From contig JADJTW010000036.1 in NCBI GenBank assembly GCA_016710965.1, positions 1 through 44,157 of the forward strand: a stretch of 44,157 bases of DNA, in the 5' to 3' direction. Shown piece after piece: positions 41,295-44,157 of this stretch (position 1 is the stretch's first letter; every line of letters starts with the position of its first letter). Made by a program: the position numbers and the translations under genes. The notes under the pieces were generated by a model. The model saw nothing but the letters and a program-made list of their open reading frames with translations. It had not been told where the DNA came from and ran no database searches. Source of the stretch: Flavobacteriales bacterium (GTDB taxonomy: Bacteria; Bacteroidota; Bacteroidia; Flavobacteriales_F; PHOS-HE28).

Positions 41295-44157
41295 ATGCGC
41301 CCCGCTCACGCCACGCTGCTCGTGGCGGCACCTTACCTAGCCCTGCGCTCAGGCGCCCAACAAACGATCTGCGCCCCTTCGCTGGAGGAAGGCTTGCCCA
41401 GTGCGGGCACCTTCGCCCTGTGCGAGGACCGCGACGGCTTCCTGTGGGTAGGCACCTTGCGGGGGCGGCACGCAGCGCCGGGCTTCGGTTCGAGGCGATG
41501 GTGACCGAACGCGGCCGGCGATGACCAGGTGACCGCGCTGGCCTGCGCACCGGATGGCGCGGTGTGGACCGGCAGCGGCAACGGGGCCGTGAGCGTCTGG
41601 CAACGGAACCCTTGCACCAACTGCGGCGCAACGGAGCGGTCATGCCGTTCGCGCCTTCGCCAGCACAGCGCACGGCACGTGGTGGGCCACGCTGGCGATG
41701 GCGTGCTCTTCAGCAACGACGGCGGCGCGCGGTGCGTGGCCCGCAATGCAGGCTTGCCAACGCTGGCGATACACGCACTGGTGGCCCAAGTGAAGGGACA
41801 TTGATAGCCGGCACGGACAGCGGGCTCTTCGTGCTCCGCGGCGAGCGCTCTAAAATTATCGTCTTCCAACGCCCTGTTGCCGGGCGAGCCCGTGAACGCA
41901 CTCTATGCCGACAGCCTCGGCGTGCTCGTGGGGACCCCTTCGGGCCCGTGGAGCTCGATCCCGCCTTTGCAACCGCTGCCGCTCCCAACGCTTCCTGGGC
42001 ACCTCCCGCTGGCCTTGCCCGATGCACGCATCATGGCCCTGCTGCGCGCCCGCAACGGCGCGACATCTGGCTGGGCACGCCCGGCGGCACTTGCACCCTG
42101 TCACGCAACGCGGGCTTTCCCGCCGCTGCGCACTGTGCGCGAGGCGAACGGCCTGGGCACGATCACGCTGCGCGGGCCATCCTCCAGGACCGCAGCGGAG
42201 CCATTTGGATAGGTACCGGCTTCGGCGGCGTAGCCCGTTCCATTGGCGATGCCTTCTGCACTTCACCGACGCGATGGCCTGCGCTCCCGAACGGTAGCGC
42301 CGTGCAACGCACACCCGATGGGCTGCTGTGCCTGGGGCACCGTGGGCGGTGGCGTAGCGCGCTGGGATGGCAGCGACCGTGAAGGTGTTCGCCGAACGCG
42401 ACGGGCTCACGCGAATCATCGTGCTGGCCCTGGGCGAGGATGCCCAAGGTACCTGCTCGTGGGCACCGCCGGCCAGGGTCTCTTCCGGCACACTGCCGAC
42501 CGCTTCGTGCGCGTTACCAGCACCAACGGCATGGACGCGCAACGCATGAATGTCCATACAGCTCGACGGGGAAGGCCGCTGTTGGGTGGGCACCGAAAAT
42601 GGGTCTGGCCGGTCTGGGCGATGGCGACTACCTGCGCATCGAGGTGTGGCATGGCGTGAACGGTGCTCGCAATGGCGATACGGTTTGGGCGGCCACCAGC
42701 GAAGGGTTGTTGCATCCCGCCACGCGAAGGCTGCCGTGGCGGTTGCACAAGCAATCGCAACTGCCCGATGTATCCCTGACCAGCATCGCGCGCGACAGCC
42801 CGGCAACCTGTGCATGGGTTCCGGATCGCACGGTCTGTACTGTCTGCACGCCAGCCACGTGGACAGTTTCGGCGTACACGACGGCTTAGCCAGCAATTCC
42901 GGTGGAGCAAGTGCTGCTGGATGCACTGGAGAACATAATGGGTGGGCACACGCCGGGGCATTGACATGCTGGAGTTGGATGTGCTGGGAGAGCGTCCTCA
43001 ACGTGCAGCACTATGGCGCAGAGGAGGGCTTCATCGGCATCGAGTGCTTCCGCAACGCCTGCATGCTCGTCGCGACAGCGCGCTGTGGTTCGGCACCATG
43101 CGCGGCGCAACGCGCTCGACCCGCGACGCGTGCTCAATCCATGCAGGAACCCTGGTGCATCTCCACCGACATGCGCCTCTTCTACGAGAAGCCTGATTGG
43201 AAGCCTGGTGCAACGGTACCGATGCCCACGGCCTGCCAAAGAGCTCGAACTGCCCTACAACCAGAACCACCTCACCTTCACCTTCACCGGCATCGCTGGC
43301 CTACCCCGAGAAGGTGCGCTACCGGTCTGCATGCTCGAAGGGCACGACCCGGACTGGACCCCCATAACTGCCACCGACCGGGTCACCTACACCAACATAC
43401 CGCCGGGCGATTACACCTTCAAGGTGATGGCGCGCAACGCCAGTGGCGTGTGGAACGAGCAACCCGTGAGCTACGCCTTCTCCATCGCCCCGCCTTCTGG
43501 AGCACCAACACCTTCAGGGTCGGCGGTGGAGCGCACCCCTGTTGCTGGGCTTCTTCGGTATCGTGGGCCTGCGCACGGCGGCTGCGCCTGGAGCGTGAGC
43601 GCCTGGAGCGCATCGTGCGGAACACCCGCGAGCTGGAGACCCCGAGAAGGGACGCAGCGACGACCTGTTGCGCAACATCCTGCCCCGGGCAGGTGGCCGA
43701 TGAATTGAAGGCGAACGGACGTGCCGGCCCACCGCTTCGAGCATTGCACCGTGCTCTTCAGCGATTTCAAGGGCTTCACCTCCTTCAGCAGCAGCATGGA
43801 CAGCGACACGCTGGTGAGCGAACTGCACCACTACTTCGGGCTGTTCGATCGCTTGTGCGATGCCCACCGCGTGGAGAAGATCAAGACCATCGGTGATGCC
43901 TACATGTGCGCGGCCGGCATCCCGGTGCCTTCCACCATCGCATGCGTCGATGCGGTGCCTCATGGGCCTGGCCATGATCGAAGCGCTTAGAGCGGAGCAA
44001 CGCCGAGCGCCGTGCCAGAGGCCTCCAGCGGTGGCCCATTCGCATCGGATTGCCCAGCGGGCCCGTGGTGGCCGGTGTGGTGGGTGAGAAGAAGTTCGCC
44101 TACGACGTGTGGGGCGATACGGTGAACCTCGCCAGTCGCATGGAGAGCAACGGCGAA
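41295..44157 (+). pseudogene. Two-component-propeller / Y_Y_Y / class III adenylate cyclase sensor, multiply frameshifted and cut by the window end
   Basis: A signal peptide from ATG 41295 (ending RSGAQ) leads to two-component-regulator-type propeller blades: GLPSAGTFALCEDRDGFLWV, ALACAPDGAVWTGSGNGAVS, ILQDRSGAIWIGTGFGGVAR, DTVWAATSEGLLHPATRR. A Y_Y_Y domain (LTFTFTGIAGLP, LEGHDPDWTPITATDRVTYT, GDYTFKVMARNASGVWNE; 43255-43490) is followed by a probable membrane helix (43500-43575), a coiled coil (RLRLERERLERIVRNTRELE), DDLLRNILPGQVADELK, and the cyclase domain: CTVLFSDFKGFTSFSS (first metal Asp), VEKIKTIGDAYMCAAG (adenine-type Lys and second metal Asp), GPVVAGVVGEKKFAYDVWGD and VNLASRMESNGE. 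The Lys of KTIGD favours ATP as substrate. It would link periplasmic sensing to cAMP. More than ten shifts are present. Confidence 0.8.

Overview
The window comes from a high-GC member of the Bacteroidota, probably an uncultured Flavobacteriales lineage. The reasons are about a dozen secreted proteins ending in type IX secretion (T9SS) type A sorting domains, a menaquinone methyltransferase, a DUF7935 protein, DUF2807 and DUF1573 proteins, a PagL-type lipid A deacylase and Bacteroidota-type -7 promoter boxes (TAnnTTy). No tRNA, rRNA or CRISPR array was seen.

Layout. 0-5.9 kb: broken T9SS genes (3-219, 321-2162, 3958-4966), an overlapping minus-strand pair (PagL-like deacylase and DUF2807 lipoprotein) and a Ppx/GppA phosphatase, all frameshifted except the DUF2807 gene. 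6.0-10.3 kb: two tandem ~710-residue SprB/DUF7619 T9SS proteins with overlapping start and stop. 10.3-15.3 kb: housekeeping genes (valS on the minus strand, two tandem DUF1573 genes, a class I aminotransferase). 15.4-24.6 kb: three consecutive bicistronic cassettes, each a small secreted protein followed directly by a large modular T9SS protein. 24.9-29.7 kb: a ~1,590-residue T9SS protein with three CUB-like domains. 29.8-34.9 kb: a secreted hypothetical with meaB, then DUF7935 (minus), then an overlapping operon of aminotransferase, heptose-7-phosphate kinase and menG. 35-37.1 kb: a small Cys-rich secreted protein, a frameshifted T9SS protein and a gene cut off after its signal peptide. 37.1-39 kb: an IS110-family element next to a diverged 3'-end relic of a relative. 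39-41.2 kb (minus): a small HTH protein, a mini YD-repeat T9SS protein and an OB-fold T9SS protein. 41.3 kb to the end: a sensor with beta-propeller, Y_Y_Y domain and adenylate cyclase, frameshifted throughout and cut by the window edge.

Functional picture. Most of the window encodes the cell surface. The large proteins share a constant C-terminal half (a GDGW module, a DYDFAIWGP module, an Fn3-like domain and the sorting domain) behind variable N-terminal modules, as expected for a set of paralogous surface adhesins or binding proteins. The most novel-looking feature is the repeated pairing of such a protein with a small secreted protein of predicted beta-alpha-beta-beta-alpha-beta fold.

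Caution. Frameshifts cluster at 0-5.4, 21.4-21.8 and 35.7-44.1 kb, with single ones near 28.65 and 33.54 kb. Several are explained by missing bases in short homopolymers, and housekeeping genes are hit too. Many are therefore probably consensus errors rather than true pseudogenes, and broken genes are given here as reconstructed spans.
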